Source: Alphaproteobacteria bacterium UBA1303
GTDB lineage: Bacteria; Pseudomonadota; Alphaproteobacteria; Micropepsales; Micropepsaceae
Reading direction: 5' to 3'
Assembly (NCBI GenBank): GCA_002307315.1
Contig: DBTZ01000011.1
Coordinates: 1-25,975, forward strand
DNA: 25,975 nucleotides
The translations under genes were made by a program, and so were the position numbers. The stretch's first letter is position 1. Every line of letters begins with the position of its first letter. Below, piece by piece: positions 7,407 through 16,130 of this stretch. Under the pieces are notes generated by a model. That model saw only the letters and a list, made by a program, of their open reading frames with translations, did no database searches and was not told the origin of the DNA.

Positions 7407-7683
7407 CGCCGTCTCCCGTAAAAGTTATTAAGATTAATGTGTGCGATTTGTGGTTGCTATTCGGTTAATACAACAAAAAAAGCCATAAAAATTATGATAT
7501 TGCGCCTATTTTTATGCGAGTTCTTAGAATGACTGTAGAAGAATGAGGAATTTTTGCCACTTGATAGAAAAATGCTGGTGGATCAGAGGGTTCCAATTGA
7601 CGAAGCGGTGAAGCTCTGCCAGGGTTAACTGCCTGAATGGGATTCGGCATTTGTTCGCGCCGGCCGTTCATTGGGGGCAAGGA

Positions 7684-7974
7684 ATGATCAAGTCCGAACT
7701 CGTTGCACGTCTCACCGCCCGTTACCCGCATTTGTATCATCGCGATGTGGAGCGGATAGTCTCGACCATGCTCGACGAAATAACCAAAGCGTTGGCTGAG
7801 GGCAATCGCGTTGAATTGCGCGGTTTCGGGGCGTTTTCGGTTAAACAGCGGCCTTCGCGCATGGGCCGCAATCCGCGCACCGGCGAGCCAGTGGCGGTCG
7901 AACAGAAGCGCGCACCCTTCTTCCGCACCGGCAAGGAATTGCGCGAACGGCTGAACGGTAAAGGCCCGGTGTGA
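7684..7974 (+). CDS. ihfB: Integration host factor subunit beta
   Basis: A 96-residue DNA-bending protein of the HU/IHF family, acting as a heterodimer with IhfA. It shows MIKSELVARL, the beta-arm region VELRGFGAFSVKQRP and the signature GRNPRTGEPVAVE, followed by PFFRTGKELRERLN. I chose ATG 7684 over an upstream ATG at 7651 because IHF-beta proteins begin exactly here and G-rich sequence precedes it. Its stop overlaps the GTG start of pyrF (GTGA), so the two are coupled. rpsA, its usual upstream neighbour, is missing here. Confidence 0.95.
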   Translation: MIKSELVARLTARYPHLYHRDVERIVSTMLDEITKALAEGNRVELRGFGAFSVKQRPSRMGRNPRTGEPVAVEQKRAPFFRTGKELRERLNGKGPV

Positions 7975-8690
7975 CGTCAAGCGTGGCGCGGTTTCCCAAT
8001 CCGGTTTTCGTCGCTTTGGATACGCCCGATCTAGGGCATGCGCTGGAGTTGGCTGCTGCGGTTAGGCCTTACGTCGGGGGCTTGAAGGTTGGGTTGGAGT
8101 TTATCACGGCGCTTGGCCCGACGGCGATTCGCAGAATCGTCGATATAGGGCTGCCGGTTTTTGCCGACACGAAGTTCCATGACATCCCCAACACAGTGGC
8201 TGGAGCGGCGAAAGGCATTGCCGGCCTGGGGGTCGCGATGTTCAACGTCCATGCTTCGGGCGGCGTGGCGATGATGCAGGCGGCGCGCAACGCGGCGAAG
8301 ACAATAGCCCCCGACATGCTGGTGATTGCGGTCACGGTGCTAACCAGTCTGGGGCCGGACGATCTGATTGCCGTCGGCTTGGGGCGCGATGCCAACGTTC
8401 AAGCAAAACGGCTGGCGGCACAGGCCGCCAAGGCCGGACTTGATGGCGTTGTGTGCAGCGCCCACGAGTTGTCCGGCGTGCGCGAGGCGGCGCCCGGCCT
8501 GATGACCGTCGTGCCCGGCATCCGGCCCGCAGGTGCCGAGCTTGCCGACCAGCGGCGGGTGATGACACCCGCCGAAGCCAGAAATGCTGGCGCGGACATT
8601 CTGGTGATCGGCCGGCCGATCACAGCGGCGGCCGATCCGGCCGCGGCGGCGAGCGCTATATGCGAACATCTCGTTAGAACAATGGGTTAA
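7971..8690 (+). CDS. pyrF: Orotidine 5'-phosphate decarboxylase
   Basis: A 239-residue TIM-barrel enzyme making UMP from OMP in pyrimidine synthesis. Diagnostic segments are ALDTPD near the N-terminus, the catalytic loop FADTKFHDIPNTV (Asp/Lys/Asp network), VVPGIRP and the phosphate-binding VIGRPIT. The GTG at 7971 overlaps the ihfB stop codon, so translation is probably coupled. Length is normal for the bacterial group 1 family. A 218-bp gap separates it from trpF. Confidence 0.97.
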   Translation: MTSSVARFPNPVFVALDTPDLGHALELAAAVRPYVGGLKVGLEFITALGPTAIRRIVDIGLPVFADTKFHDIPNTVAGAAKGIAGLGVAMFNVHASGGVAMMQAARNAAKTIAPDMLVIAVTVLTSLGPDDLIAVGLGRDANVQAKRLAAQAAKAGLDGVVCSAHELSGVREAAPGLMTVVPGIRPAGAELADQRRVMTPAEARNAGADILVIGRPITAAADPAAAASAICEHLVRTMG

Positions 8691-8908
8691 GTAATCCCGT
8701 CGGCTTTGCTTGATTTCCCCTCTCGCCGCGACCATAAGCACACCGGCGCGGTGGAGCGAAAATTCGCCGTCGCCCGGAACGGGCTTCGAGCGACTTTCGA
8801 AATTGGAGCCGCGCCGAGTTGTTTCGAATGTCGTGCGGGTATGGATTTTATGTCCCCGGACGCGGATGCCGTGAATATTTTAGGAACCTGAAATCACCCG
8901 CGCGAGCC

Positions 8909-9556
8909 ATGAGCATTTCGGTAAAAATTTGCGGCATCAATAGCCGTCAGGCGGCGGAAGCGGCGATCGCCGCAGGCGCAGATTTCGCGGGGCTGGTGTT
9001 CCACCTCAAATCGCCGCGCCATGTCGATCTGGCTGCGGCGCATGGGCTGGCGGGCATCCTGCGCGGTCATTTGCGCATCGTGGCATTGGTGGCCGATGCC
9101 GATGATGAAACCATCGGTGCCGTGGCGAATGCGGTGCGGCCGGATTTCATTCAACTGCACGGAAACGAGAGTGCCGACCGGGTGGGGGCGGTGCGCGCTC
9201 GTTTCAAGGTGCATGTCATCAAGGCGCTGTCGATTGCCGACGAAAGCGATTTCGTCACACTACCCGACTACATGCAGGTGTCCGACATGCTGTTGTTCGA
9301 CGCCCGTCCGCCGTCCGGCACCGATCGATCGGGCGGCAACGGGGCATCGTTCGACTGGAAACTCCTGCGCGGCAAGACCTACTCGCGGCCGTGGCTGTTG
9401 GCCGGCGGCTTGAACGAGGATAACCTCGCCCTGGCCGTCGCGCAGTCTGGTGCTCGATATGTCGACGTTTCGTCCGGTGTAGAAGGCGCGCCGGGGGTCA
9501 AAGATCCGAAAAAAATCGCGGCTTTCATCGCCGCTGCCCGCAATCTGAACAGTTAG
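8909..9556 (+). CDS. trpF: Phosphoribosylanthranilate isomerase
   Basis: A 215-residue TIM-barrel enzyme for the third step of tryptophan synthesis. Key segments are VKICGIN (catalytic Cys) at the start, FIQLHGNES, LLFDARPPSGTDRSGG carrying the catalytic Asp, and LLAGGLNEDN with VDVSSGVEGAPGVKD at the phosphate site. I chose ATG 8909 because family members start just before KICG; an upstream ATG at 8819 would add 30 atypical residues. No strong ribosome site precedes it. trpB follows after 10 bp. Confidence 0.96.
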   Translation: MSISVKICGINSRQAAEAAIAAGADFAGLVFHLKSPRHVDLAAAHGLAGILRGHLRIVALVADADDETIGAVANAVRPDFIQLHGNESADRVGAVRARFKVHVIKALSIADESDFVTLPDYMQVSDMLLFDARPPSGTDRSGGNGASFDWKLLRGKTYSRPWLLAGGLNEDNLALAVAQSGARYVDVSSGVEGAPGVKDPKKIAAFIAAARNLNS

Positions 9557-9566
9557 AGGCAAGCCT

Positions 9567-10784
9567 GTGCCGGAAAATCTCGTCAATTCCTATCGCCTCG
9601 GCCCCGATGCCGACGGACATTTCGGCGCCTACGGCGGACGCTATGTGGCCGAAACCCTGATGCCGCTCATTCTCGATCTCGAGCGTGCCTACGGCGAGGC
9701 GAAGACCGATCCCCAATACCATGCCGAACTCGATGGCTTGCTGAAGCATTACGTCGGTCGGCCGAGCCAGCTCTATTACGCCGAGCGGCTGACCGAGCAT
9801 TTGGGCGGCGCCAAGATCTATCTCAAGCGCGAGGATCTCAACCACACCGGCGCGCACAAGATCAACAACTGCCTTGGCCAGGTGCTCTTGGCCTTGCGCA
9901 TGGGCAAGACCCGACTGATCGCCGAAACCGGCGCCGGCCAGCACGGCGTGGCCACCGCCACCGTGGCGGCGCGGTTCAATCTGCCCTGTGTGGTCTACAT
10001 GGGCGAGATCGACATGGAGCGGCAGAAGCCCAACGTCTTCCGTATGCGCCTTCTGGGTGCCGAGGTGCGGGGGGTAAAGTCGGGTTCGAAGGTGCTGAAG
10101 GATGCGATGAACGAGGCGTTGCGCGATTGGGTCGCCAACGTCAAGGACACGTTCTACATCATCGGCACGGCGGCCGGGCCGCATCCCTATCCGATGATGG
10201 TGCGCGATTTTCAGAGTGTGATTGGCAACGAAACTAAGGCGCAAATCTTGGAGCGTGAGGGCCGTTTGCCCGATCTGGTGGCGGCCTGCGTCGGCGGCGG
10301 TTCTAACGCCATCGGCATGTTCCATCCCTTCCTCGACGATCCTTCGGTGGAGATCCATGGCGTCGAGGCGGCGGGCGAGGGCGTCGATACCCCTCATCAC
10401 GCCGCGTCTCTGACCAAGGGTGCGCCCGGTGTGCTGCACGGCCAGCGCTCCTATCTGCTGCAGGATCGCGACGGGCAGATCACCGAAGCCTATTCGATTT
10501 CGGCCGGCCTCGATTACCCCGGCATCGGGCCGGAGCATTCCTGGCTCAAGGACATGGGCCGGGTGCAGTATTTTCCGGTCACCGACAAGCAGGCGCTCGA
10601 CGCTTTCATGACCTTGAGCAAGCTCGAAGGCATTATTCCGGCGCTGGAATCGTCGCATGCCGTCGCCCATGTGATGCGCATTGCCGGCGACATGCCCAAG
10701 GACAAGATCATCGTGCTGTGCCTTTCCGGCCGCGGCGACAAGGACGTGTTCTCGGTCGCCAAGGTGCTGGGGGAAAAGATATGA
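9567..10784 (+). CDS. trpB: Tryptophan synthase beta chain
   Basis: A 405-residue PLP enzyme condensing indole with serine. The PLP lysine is Lys98 in NHTGAHKINN; the phosphate-binding glycine loop CVGGGSNA and the C-terminal LCLSGRGDKD are intact, as is ETGAGQHGVA. The start is GTG at 9567 with GAGG about ten bases upstream. Its stop overlaps the trpA ATG (ATGA), the usual coupling that balances the alpha2beta2 complex. It needs PLP, whose synthesis enzyme pdxH is also in this window. Confidence 0.98.
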   Translation: MPENLVNSYRLGPDADGHFGAYGGRYVAETLMPLILDLERAYGEAKTDPQYHAELDGLLKHYVGRPSQLYYAERLTEHLGGAKIYLKREDLNHTGAHKINNCLGQVLLALRMGKTRLIAETGAGQHGVATATVAARFNLPCVVYMGEIDMERQKPNVFRMRLLGAEVRGVKSGSKVLKDAMNEALRDWVANVKDTFYIIGTAAGPHPYPMMVRDFQSVIGNETKAQILEREGRLPDLVAACVGGGSNAIGMFHPFLDDPSVEIHGVEAAGEGVDTPHHAASLTKGAPGVLHGQRSYLLQDRDGQITEAYSISAGLDYPGIGPEHSWLKDMGRVQYFPVTDKQALDAFMTLSKLEGIIPALESSHAVAHVMRIAGDMPKDKIIVLCLSGRGDKDVFSVAKVLGEKI

Positions 10785-11578
10785 GCCGCATTGCCAAACG
10801 CTTTACCGATCTCGCCAAGGCGAACAAAAGCGCCTTTGTCCCCTTCGTCACGGCCGGCGATCCCGATGCCGACTTCACCGCGGCGCTGATGGCGAAACTG
10901 CCGGGCATCGGCGCCGATCTGATCGAACTCGGGGTGCCGTTTTCGGATCCGATGGCCGACGGTCCGGCGATCCAGGCCTCTTCGCAGCGTGCGCTTGCCG
11001 CCGGCATGAGCCTCGCGAAAGTGCTGGAACTGGTGCGTCGCTTTCGCAAAGTCGACAACAGAACCCCGCTGGTACTGATGGGGTATTTCAATCCGATCCA
11101 TGCCTTCGGCACAGCGCGCTTCGTCAAAGAAGCGGCCGAGGCGGGTGTCGACGGGCTGATCGTGGTCGATCTGCCGCCGGAAGAGGATGAGGCCCTGCGT
11201 CTGCCGGCAGCGGCGCAAGGGATCGACATCGTGCGGCTGGCGACCCCCACCACCTCGGATGCGCGTCTGCCTAAGGTTCTGCAGGGCGCTGGCGGGTTCC
11301 TTTACTATGTCTCGATCGCCGGGGTCACCGGCACCAAGAGTTTCTCCGAAGATGAAGTGCGCGCCGCCGTGGCGCGGCTGAAAAGCGCCAGCGGCCTGCC
11401 GGTGGCAGTCGGTTTCGGCATCAAAACCGCCGAAAACGCCGCCTTCATCGCCAAATGTGCCGACGGCGCGGTGGTCGGCTCGGCCATCGTGGAAAAGATC
11501 GCCGCGGGCGGCAATGTTAACGATACCCTGGATTTTTGCTCCGAACTGGCTTCCGCTGTGCATTCCGCACGGGGATAA
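10781..11578 (+). CDS. trpA: Tryptophan synthase alpha chain
   Basis: A 265-residue TIM-barrel subunit cleaving indole-3-glycerol phosphate and passing indole through a tunnel to TrpB. The catalytic Glu49 (LIELGVPFSDP) and Asp60 (ADGP) are present, as are YYVSIAGVTGTK and GFGIKT at the phosphate site. The ATG at 10781 overlaps the trpB stop by four bases. A 40-bp gap follows before accD. Confidence 0.98.
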   Translation: MSRIAKRFTDLAKANKSAFVPFVTAGDPDADFTAALMAKLPGIGADLIELGVPFSDPMADGPAIQASSQRALAAGMSLAKVLELVRRFRKVDNRTPLVLMGYFNPIHAFGTARFVKEAAEAGVDGLIVVDLPPEEDEALRLPAAAQGIDIVRLATPTTSDARLPKVLQGAGGFLYYVSIAGVTGTKSFSEDEVRAAVARLKSASGLPVAVGFGIKTAENAAFIAKCADGAVVGSAIVEKIAAGGNVNDTLDFCSELASAVHSARG

Positions 11579-11588
11579 TGCTATAAGC

Positions 11589-11601
11589 TTCCGTAACGGA
11601 A
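11589..11601. promoter_or_regulatory. Short palindrome between trpA and accD
   Basis: TTCCGT and ACGGAA flank a single A, giving a 13-bp near-perfect palindrome just upstream of accD. TATAAG lies directly before it and AGGAT after it. It may be an operator or part of an internal accD promoter, or chance in a short gap. Confidence 0.25.
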
Positions 11602-11618
11602 TGTGGTAGGATCGCTCC

Positions 11619-12533
11619 ATGAACTGGTTGGCCAATTTTGTCCGTCCACGCATCAAGCGCCTGATCGGCGGGCATTCGGATACGCCCGAAAATCTGTGGC
11701 GGAAATGTCCCGCCTGCGGCGAGATGATCTTCCACCGCGATCTTGCGGCGGCCTTGAACGTTTGTCCGCGCTGTGGCCATCACCTGCGTCTCAATCCGGC
11801 CGAGCGGCTTGCCCAGATGTTCGACGGCGGGAAATACGACGAGCTGGTGCCGCCCGAGGTGCCGTCCGATCCGCTGCGTTTCCGCGACGAGAAGCGATAC
11901 ACCGACCGTTTGCGCGAGGCGCGTTCGAAGACCGGTTCGGCCGATGCCTTGACCGCGGCGCGCGGCGAGCTGGACGGTCTGCCGGTGATGATCGCGGTGC
12001 AGGATTTCGCGTTCATGGGTGGGTCACTCGGCATGGCGGTGGGCGAGGCGCTGGTCCGGGCGATGCAGGCGGCGGCCGAGGAAAGCCGTCCGTTCATCCT
12101 GTTCGTCGCTTCGGGCGGGGCGCGCATGCAGGAAGGCATGTTGTCGCTGATGCAGATGCCGCGGGTCACCGTGGCGGTCGAAATTATACGCGAGGCGCTC
12201 GTGCCGTATATCGTGGTGCTGACCGATCCCACCACCGGCGGGGTTTCCGCCTCCTACGCCATGCTGGGCGACGTGCATATCGCCGAGCCCGGCGCGTTGA
12301 TCGGTTTCGCCGGTCAGCGGGTGATCGCGCAAACCTTGCGCGAACAGTTGCCGGAAGGATTCCAGCGCGCCGAGTATCTGTTGGCCCACGGCATGGTCGA
12401 CATGGTGGTGCATCGCAAGGAGATGCGCGAGACGGTTTCTCGTTTGGTTCATTTGATGACGAACCGGCCGCGGCCGCGCGCCAAGCTTGCTCCGCCGATC
12501 CTCAATGCGTCGCGGGCGGTCAAGACGGCATGA
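11619..12533 (+). CDS. accD: Acetyl-CoA carboxylase carboxyltransferase subunit beta
   Basis: A 304-residue subunit of the carboxyltransferase that, with AccA, makes malonyl-CoA for fatty-acid synthesis. The N-terminal zinc ribbon is Cys30-x2-Cys33 (CPAC) and Cys49-x2-Cys52 (CPRC). The crotonase-like core shows SGGARMQEG, TDPTTGGVSASYAMLGD and GFAGQRVI. GGTAGGAT lies upstream of ATG 11619. Its stop codon overlaps the folC start (ATGA). The trpA-accD-folC order is common in alphaproteobacteria and many other proteobacteria. Confidence 0.98.
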   Translation: MNWLANFVRPRIKRLIGGHSDTPENLWRKCPACGEMIFHRDLAAALNVCPRCGHHLRLNPAERLAQMFDGGKYDELVPPEVPSDPLRFRDEKRYTDRLREARSKTGSADALTAARGELDGLPVMIAVQDFAFMGGSLGMAVGEALVRAMQAAAEESRPFILFVASGGARMQEGMLSLMQMPRVTVAVEIIREALVPYIVVLTDPTTGGVSASYAMLGDVHIAEPGALIGFAGQRVIAQTLREQLPEGFQRAEYLLAHGMVDMVVHRKEMRETVSRLVHLMTNRPRPRAKLAPPILNASRAVKTA

Positions 12534-13846
12534 TCGCCGATACTGCCAGCGACGTCATTCTCGAACGGCTGACCCGACTGCACCCCAAGAAGATCGACCT
12601 CAAGCTGGACCGCATCGATCGGTTGTTGGATGCGTTGGGCCGTCCCGAGCAGAAACTGCCGCCGGTGATTCATGTTGCCGGCACCAACGGCAAGGGCTCC
12701 ACCTGCGCCTTCTTCCGCGCCATGCTGGAGGCGGCGGGGCTGGCGGTTCAGGTCTATTCTTCGCCGCATCTGGTGCGGTTTCACGAGCGCATCCGCTTGG
12801 CGAACGGCTTCATTGCCGAAGACGAATTGTCGGCGCTCTTGGCCGAATGCGAAGTGGTCAACGCGGAACGGCCGATCACCTTTTTCGAAATCACCACGGC
12901 GGCGGCGTTTCTGGCGTTTTCGCGCCACCGCGCCGATGCGCTGATCCTGGAGGTCGGTCTGGGCGGTCTTTTCGATGCCACCAATGTGATCGCCAAGCCG
13001 AGGCTGTCGGTGATTGCGCCGGTCGGCCTCGACCATGCCGAGTTTCTCGGCACCGATCTCAAATCCATCGCCGGCGAGAAGGCCGGCATCGTCAAGCGCG
13101 GCGTGCCGGTCGTCGTCGGCCCGCAGGAGGATGCGGCGCGCGAGGTCATTCTCGCCCGCGCCGACGCCTTGAGCGCGCCGGTTTGGTGCTTTGGCCAGGA
13201 TTTCTTCGTCACGCAGGAACACGGCCGCATGGTCTATCAGGACCGGCACGGGCTTTTGGATTTGCCGCTGCCGCGCTTGGCCGGGCGGCATCAATTGGAA
13301 AACGCCGCGATGGCCATCGCCGGGCTTCGCATCGTCGGCGGCGCCTGGGCCAAGGATGCGGCGATCGAAACGGGCCTTAACACCGTCGAATGGCCGGCAC
13401 GGCTGCAGCGATTGACCCGCGGCCCGCTGGTCGATCTGGCGCCGGAGGATGCCGAGGTGTGGCTCGACGGCGGGCACAATCCGCACGGCGCGCTGGCCAT
13501 CGCCCGCACCATGGCCGATTTCGAAGATCGTTCGGCCAAGCCGCTTTATATGATCTCCGGCATGCTCACCACCAAGGACGCGGTCGGATATTTTTCCGCG
13601 TTTCAAGGATTGGCGCGGCACGTGACGACGGTGGACATTCCCGGCGAGAAATCGGCATACGGCGCCGGTGCGCTCTACGACAAGGTGCGCGAGGCGGGGC
13701 TGGATGCCTCGCCGGCCGAAGATCTCGAAGACGCGATGATGCAGATCGATGCCCGCACCCGCGCCTTCGACAACGACGTTCCTCCGCGCATCCTGATCTG
13801 CGGCTCGCTGTATTTGGCCGGACAGGTGCTCAAGGAAAACGGCTAA
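12530..13846 (+). CDS. folC: Bifunctional folylpolyglutamate synthase/dihydrofolate synthase
   Basis: A 438-residue Mur-ligase-like enzyme adding glutamate to dihydropteroate and folates. The P-loop is HVAGTNGKGST; further motifs are SSPHLVRFHERI, FFEITTAAAF, LEVGLGGLFDATNV (Mg and ATP site), GEKAGIVKRG and LDGGHNPHG. The ATG at 12530 overlaps the accD stop. The stop TAA at 13844-13846 interlocks with the stop TAG of the opposite-strand TPR gene at 13843-13845, so the two genes meet with no intergenic terminator. Confidence 0.97.
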   Translation: MIADTASDVILERLTRLHPKKIDLKLDRIDRLLDALGRPEQKLPPVIHVAGTNGKGSTCAFFRAMLEAAGLAVQVYSSPHLVRFHERIRLANGFIAEDELSALLAECEVVNAERPITFFEITTAAAFLAFSRHRADALILEVGLGGLFDATNVIAKPRLSVIAPVGLDHAEFLGTDLKSIAGEKAGIVKRGVPVVVGPQEDAAREVILARADALSAPVWCFGQDFFVTQEHGRMVYQDRHGLLDLPLPRLAGRHQLENAAMAIAGLRIVGGAWAKDAAIETGLNTVEWPARLQRLTRGPLVDLAPEDAEVWLDGGHNPHGALAIARTMADFEDRSAKPLYMISGMLTTKDAVGYFSAFQGLARHVTTVDIPGEKSAYGAGALYDKVREAGLDASPAEDLEDAMMQIDARTRAFDNDVPPRILICGSLYLAGQVLKENG

Positions 13847-15405
13847 AAAGATTTTTTCTCCAATTCCTGCGCCGCCGTTTCGATCACCGCGTCCCAATCG
13901 CCGAACGCCGGCTGGCGGAACAGCAGCGCGGTCGGATACCACGGGCTGTCGGTACGCTGCAGCAGCCAGCGCCAGTCCGGGGCAAAGGGCAGCAGAATCC
14001 ACACCGGCTTGCCGATGGCGCCCGCAACATGGGCGATCGAGGTATCGACCGAAATCACCATGTCCATTTCGGCGATCAACGCTGCGGTATCGGCGAAGTC
14101 GCGCAGATCGCCGGCATGCACGCTGACCGACAGGGTGTGCAGCAGAACCGCATCCGCGGAGGAAATCTCTTTCTGCAGAGCGTGGAACTCGAACCGGCCG
14201 GCGATCAGCGGCGCCATCGTCGCCAGCGGTATGCTTCGGTTGACGTCGTTGTCGAAGGCCGCCCTGCCGGCCCAGGCGATGCCGATGCGGGGGGCGCGTT
14301 TCGGCCCCAGTCTGCGGCGCCATTGCGCGATGCGCGCCGGGTCGGCCGACAAATAGGGAACGTTTGCCGGCACGGTGTCGAGCCGGGTCTTGAACGCCAG
14401 CGGCAGGCTCATCATCGGGCATTGCAGATCGAAGGCGGGCAGCGGCTTACCCCGTTCGATCAGAACGAAATCGCCCAAACCGGCGAGCAGCGGCAACACG
14501 TCCTTTTGCACCTCGATCACCACCTTTGCCCCCAACGCCGCGACCATCGGCGCATAGCGGACGAACTGCACGGTGTCGCCGAAGCCCTGCTCGCCGTAAA
14601 GCAGTACGGTTTTGTTTTTGACCGGCCTATCCTTCAGCCATCGCGGTTGGGAAAACCGGCGGACGAAGGATTTGCTTCGCTCGCGCTGCCAGCGCTGTTC
14701 GTAGAGCTTCCATCCGGCCTTGAAATCGCCGGTCAACAGCAGTAGCCGCGCTTTGTTGTATTTGAACGAGGCATCGCCGCCGAGCGCAATGGCGCAATCG
14801 TAGGCGGCGAGCGCGTCGTCGTGGCGGCCGAGGGTTTTGAGAATGTTGCCGCGGTTGCTGTGCGCCTCGGCGAAATTCGGATCGAGCGCCACCGCGCGAT
14901 CGAACGCAACCAGCGCCGCCTCGGGCCGGCGTATGTCCTTCAGCAGCGTGCCGCGGTTGTTGTAGAAGCAGGCGTCGCCGGGATCGAGCGCAATGGCGCG
15001 GTCGTAGGCTTGCAGCGCCTCGTCCGCCCGGCCCAAATTCCGCAAGGCGTTGCCGCGGTTGTAATGCCACTTGGCCTGATCCGGCGCCAGCGCAAGGGCG
15101 CGGTCGAAGCATGCGAGCGCTTCGGCGGTCCGCTCCAGCGCCAGCAGGCCGATTCCGCAATTGGACAGCGCAATCTCCTGATCGGGGTCGAGTTTCAGCG
15201 ACGCCCCGAGCGATGCGACGGCATCGGCGTACCGCCCCAATTGCAATTCGGCGGTGCCGAGCAGGAACAACAGGCGCGGATGGGCGGGATGGCCGAACCG
15301 TAGCTGGAGGTACGCATCCCGCGCCCGTTCCACCTGACCTGCCCGATGCAGAGCGAAGGCCCGGTCCAGCGCCGCCTCGATATTTGAAAACGGGGGCGTC
15401 GTCAT
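13843..15405 (-). CDS. TPR-repeat protein with C-terminal glycosyltransferase-like domain
   Basis: A 520-residue protein. Residues about 10-230 hold five to six tetratricopeptide repeats (for example WHYNRGNALRNLGRADEAL and AEAHSNRGNILKTLG). Residues about 265-520 resemble the GT9/heptosyltransferase-like domain seen in many TPR proteins: LLYGEQGFGDTVQFVRYAP, RIGIAWAG, DMVISVDTSIAHVAGAIGKPVW and WRWLLQRTDSPWYP. Such proteins may glycosylate surface proteins or polysaccharides. I chose ATG 15405 because it begins the first repeat helix; a longer in-frame extension to 15618 looks unrelated and overlaps another frame. Confidence 0.82.
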   Translation of the reverse strand: MTTPPFSNIEAALDRAFALHRAGQVERARDAYLQLRFGHPAHPRLLFLLGTAELQLGRYADAVASLGASLKLDPDQEIALSNCGIGLLALERTAEALACFDRALALAPDQAKWHYNRGNALRNLGRADEALQAYDRAIALDPGDACFYNNRGTLLKDIRRPEAALVAFDRAVALDPNFAEAHSNRGNILKTLGRHDDALAAYDCAIALGGDASFKYNKARLLLLTGDFKAGWKLYEQRWQRERSKSFVRRFSQPRWLKDRPVKNKTVLLYGEQGFGDTVQFVRYAPMVAALGAKVVIEVQKDVLPLLAGLGDFVLIERGKPLPAFDLQCPMMSLPLAFKTRLDTVPANVPYLSADPARIAQWRRRLGPKRAPRIGIAWAGRAAFDNDVNRSIPLATMAPLIAGRFEFHALQKEISSADAVLLHTLSVSVHAGDLRDFADTAALIAEMDMVISVDTSIAHVAGAIGKPVWILLPFAPDWRWLLQRTDSPWYPTALLFRQPAFGDWDAVIETAAQELEKKSF

Positions 15406-15670
15406 CGGCGCACTGTGCTCCAGCCGGGCGAACCGGCGCAATGCCAAAAAACGCGTCCAATCCGGCGGCGGAGATGCGGTTTTCGGCAAGCCGTGCTTCC
15501 GCCGCCAGCCGTGCCGCCCGCGCGCGGGTACGAAAATCCCGCACCATCGTCTGCACCCGCCGCAAATACTCGTGCCCGTCGTGCTTGACCGCGTTGGTAT
15601 TGCCCGGCCGGCCACCACGTTTGGGTTGCCATACCTCGTCGAACCGCAACAGCTTGATTTTCGTTTTCAC
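15406..15670 (-). other. Possible small coding frame upstream of the TPR gene
   Basis: From a GTG at 15670 a frame reads KTKIKLLRFDEVW, then RGGRPGNTNAVKHDGHEY and a basic helix RDFRTRARAARLAAEARLAE. This N-terminal part resembles short alphaproteobacterial proteins with a GRPxGNxNAxKHG motif, some of which come from phage or terminase-small-subunit-like genes. The frame has no stop before the TPR gene; it stays open to 14627 antiphase within that gene. The real end is therefore unknown, and it may be a broken gene whose 3' part was lost. The boundary given is just the TPR start. Confidence 0.4.
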
Positions 15671-15691
15671 GGTTTGCGGTTTACCCCCCCC

Positions 15692-15795
15692 TAGAGCATT
15701 TCACTGTTTATCGGAAACACTGAAATGCTCTAACTCCTTGCTTTGTCGCGCTTCATACCAGAAAACCGGATTCCACTTTTCTGTGAGGCGCTCTA
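15692..15795 (+). repeat. Two-hairpin dispersed repeat, copy 1
   Basis: Hairpin 1 (15692-15732) pairs AGAGCATTTCACTGTTT with its downstream complement around a 5-base loop with one mismatch. Hairpin 2 (15748-15791) pairs GCGCTTCA with TGAGGCGC and CAGAAAA with TTTTCTG around the loop CCGGATTCCAC. The same plan recurs in five other places in this window with different but still complementary stems. It lies upstream of the TPR/GTG genes. Confidence 0.75.
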
Positions 15796-15941
15796 GCAAC
15801 GAGCGCAAAAGTGGCCCGCGCGCATGGCGCGCTATTTGACAAAAGCGCGCGCGAAGCGCGCGACGGTTTTGCGCGGAACGTTGCGACGAAACAAAGAGCC
15901 GGAGCGACGGACTGGGGGATGCGGACATCGGGTGCGGCTCT
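15791..15941 (-). repeat. Two-hairpin dispersed repeat, copy 2 (inverted, with insert)
   Basis: Read on the minus strand it has AGAGCCG paired with CGGCTCT, then TTTGTTTCGTCGCAAC, GCGCAAAACCG, and later CCACTTTTGCGC with GTTGC. The loop is split by about 50 bp of extra sequence composed of GCGCGC-rich palindromes. It shares its CTCTAG end with copy 1, so the two lie head to head. Confidence 0.65.
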
Positions 15942-16130
15942 CATCATCATGGCCGAACCAGTATCTCACCGTTTCGGTCACGTTGGATAAGCTGCGGCAA
16001 AGGCGGTGGAGGCTTTTTTCGATTTCCTGGGGGACGGCCGTTAAGCGAATGGTGCCCGGGATCTTTCGTTGGCCGACACCGTCCGTGGGGCCTGGGGGCA
16101 TACGGAATATACCGCCTTAACAACCAAACC
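15942..16130. other. Non-coding stretch, nothing recognised
   Basis: Short open frames cross this region on both strands, but none has a ribosome site, a recognisable motif or family-like composition. They run into the flanking repeats and I regard them as chance. Confidence 0.5.

Noticed and set aside
6153..7421. 422-codon plus-strand frame opposite the glycosyltransferase gene
   Set aside because: It is the antisense shadow of a clear glycosyltransferase and has no motif of its own.
8691..8908. trp leader peptide and attenuator, or T-box, upstream of trpF
   Set aside because: No short frame with adjacent Trp codons and no terminator/antiterminator pair could be found; only a small GCCCG/CGGGC hairpin.
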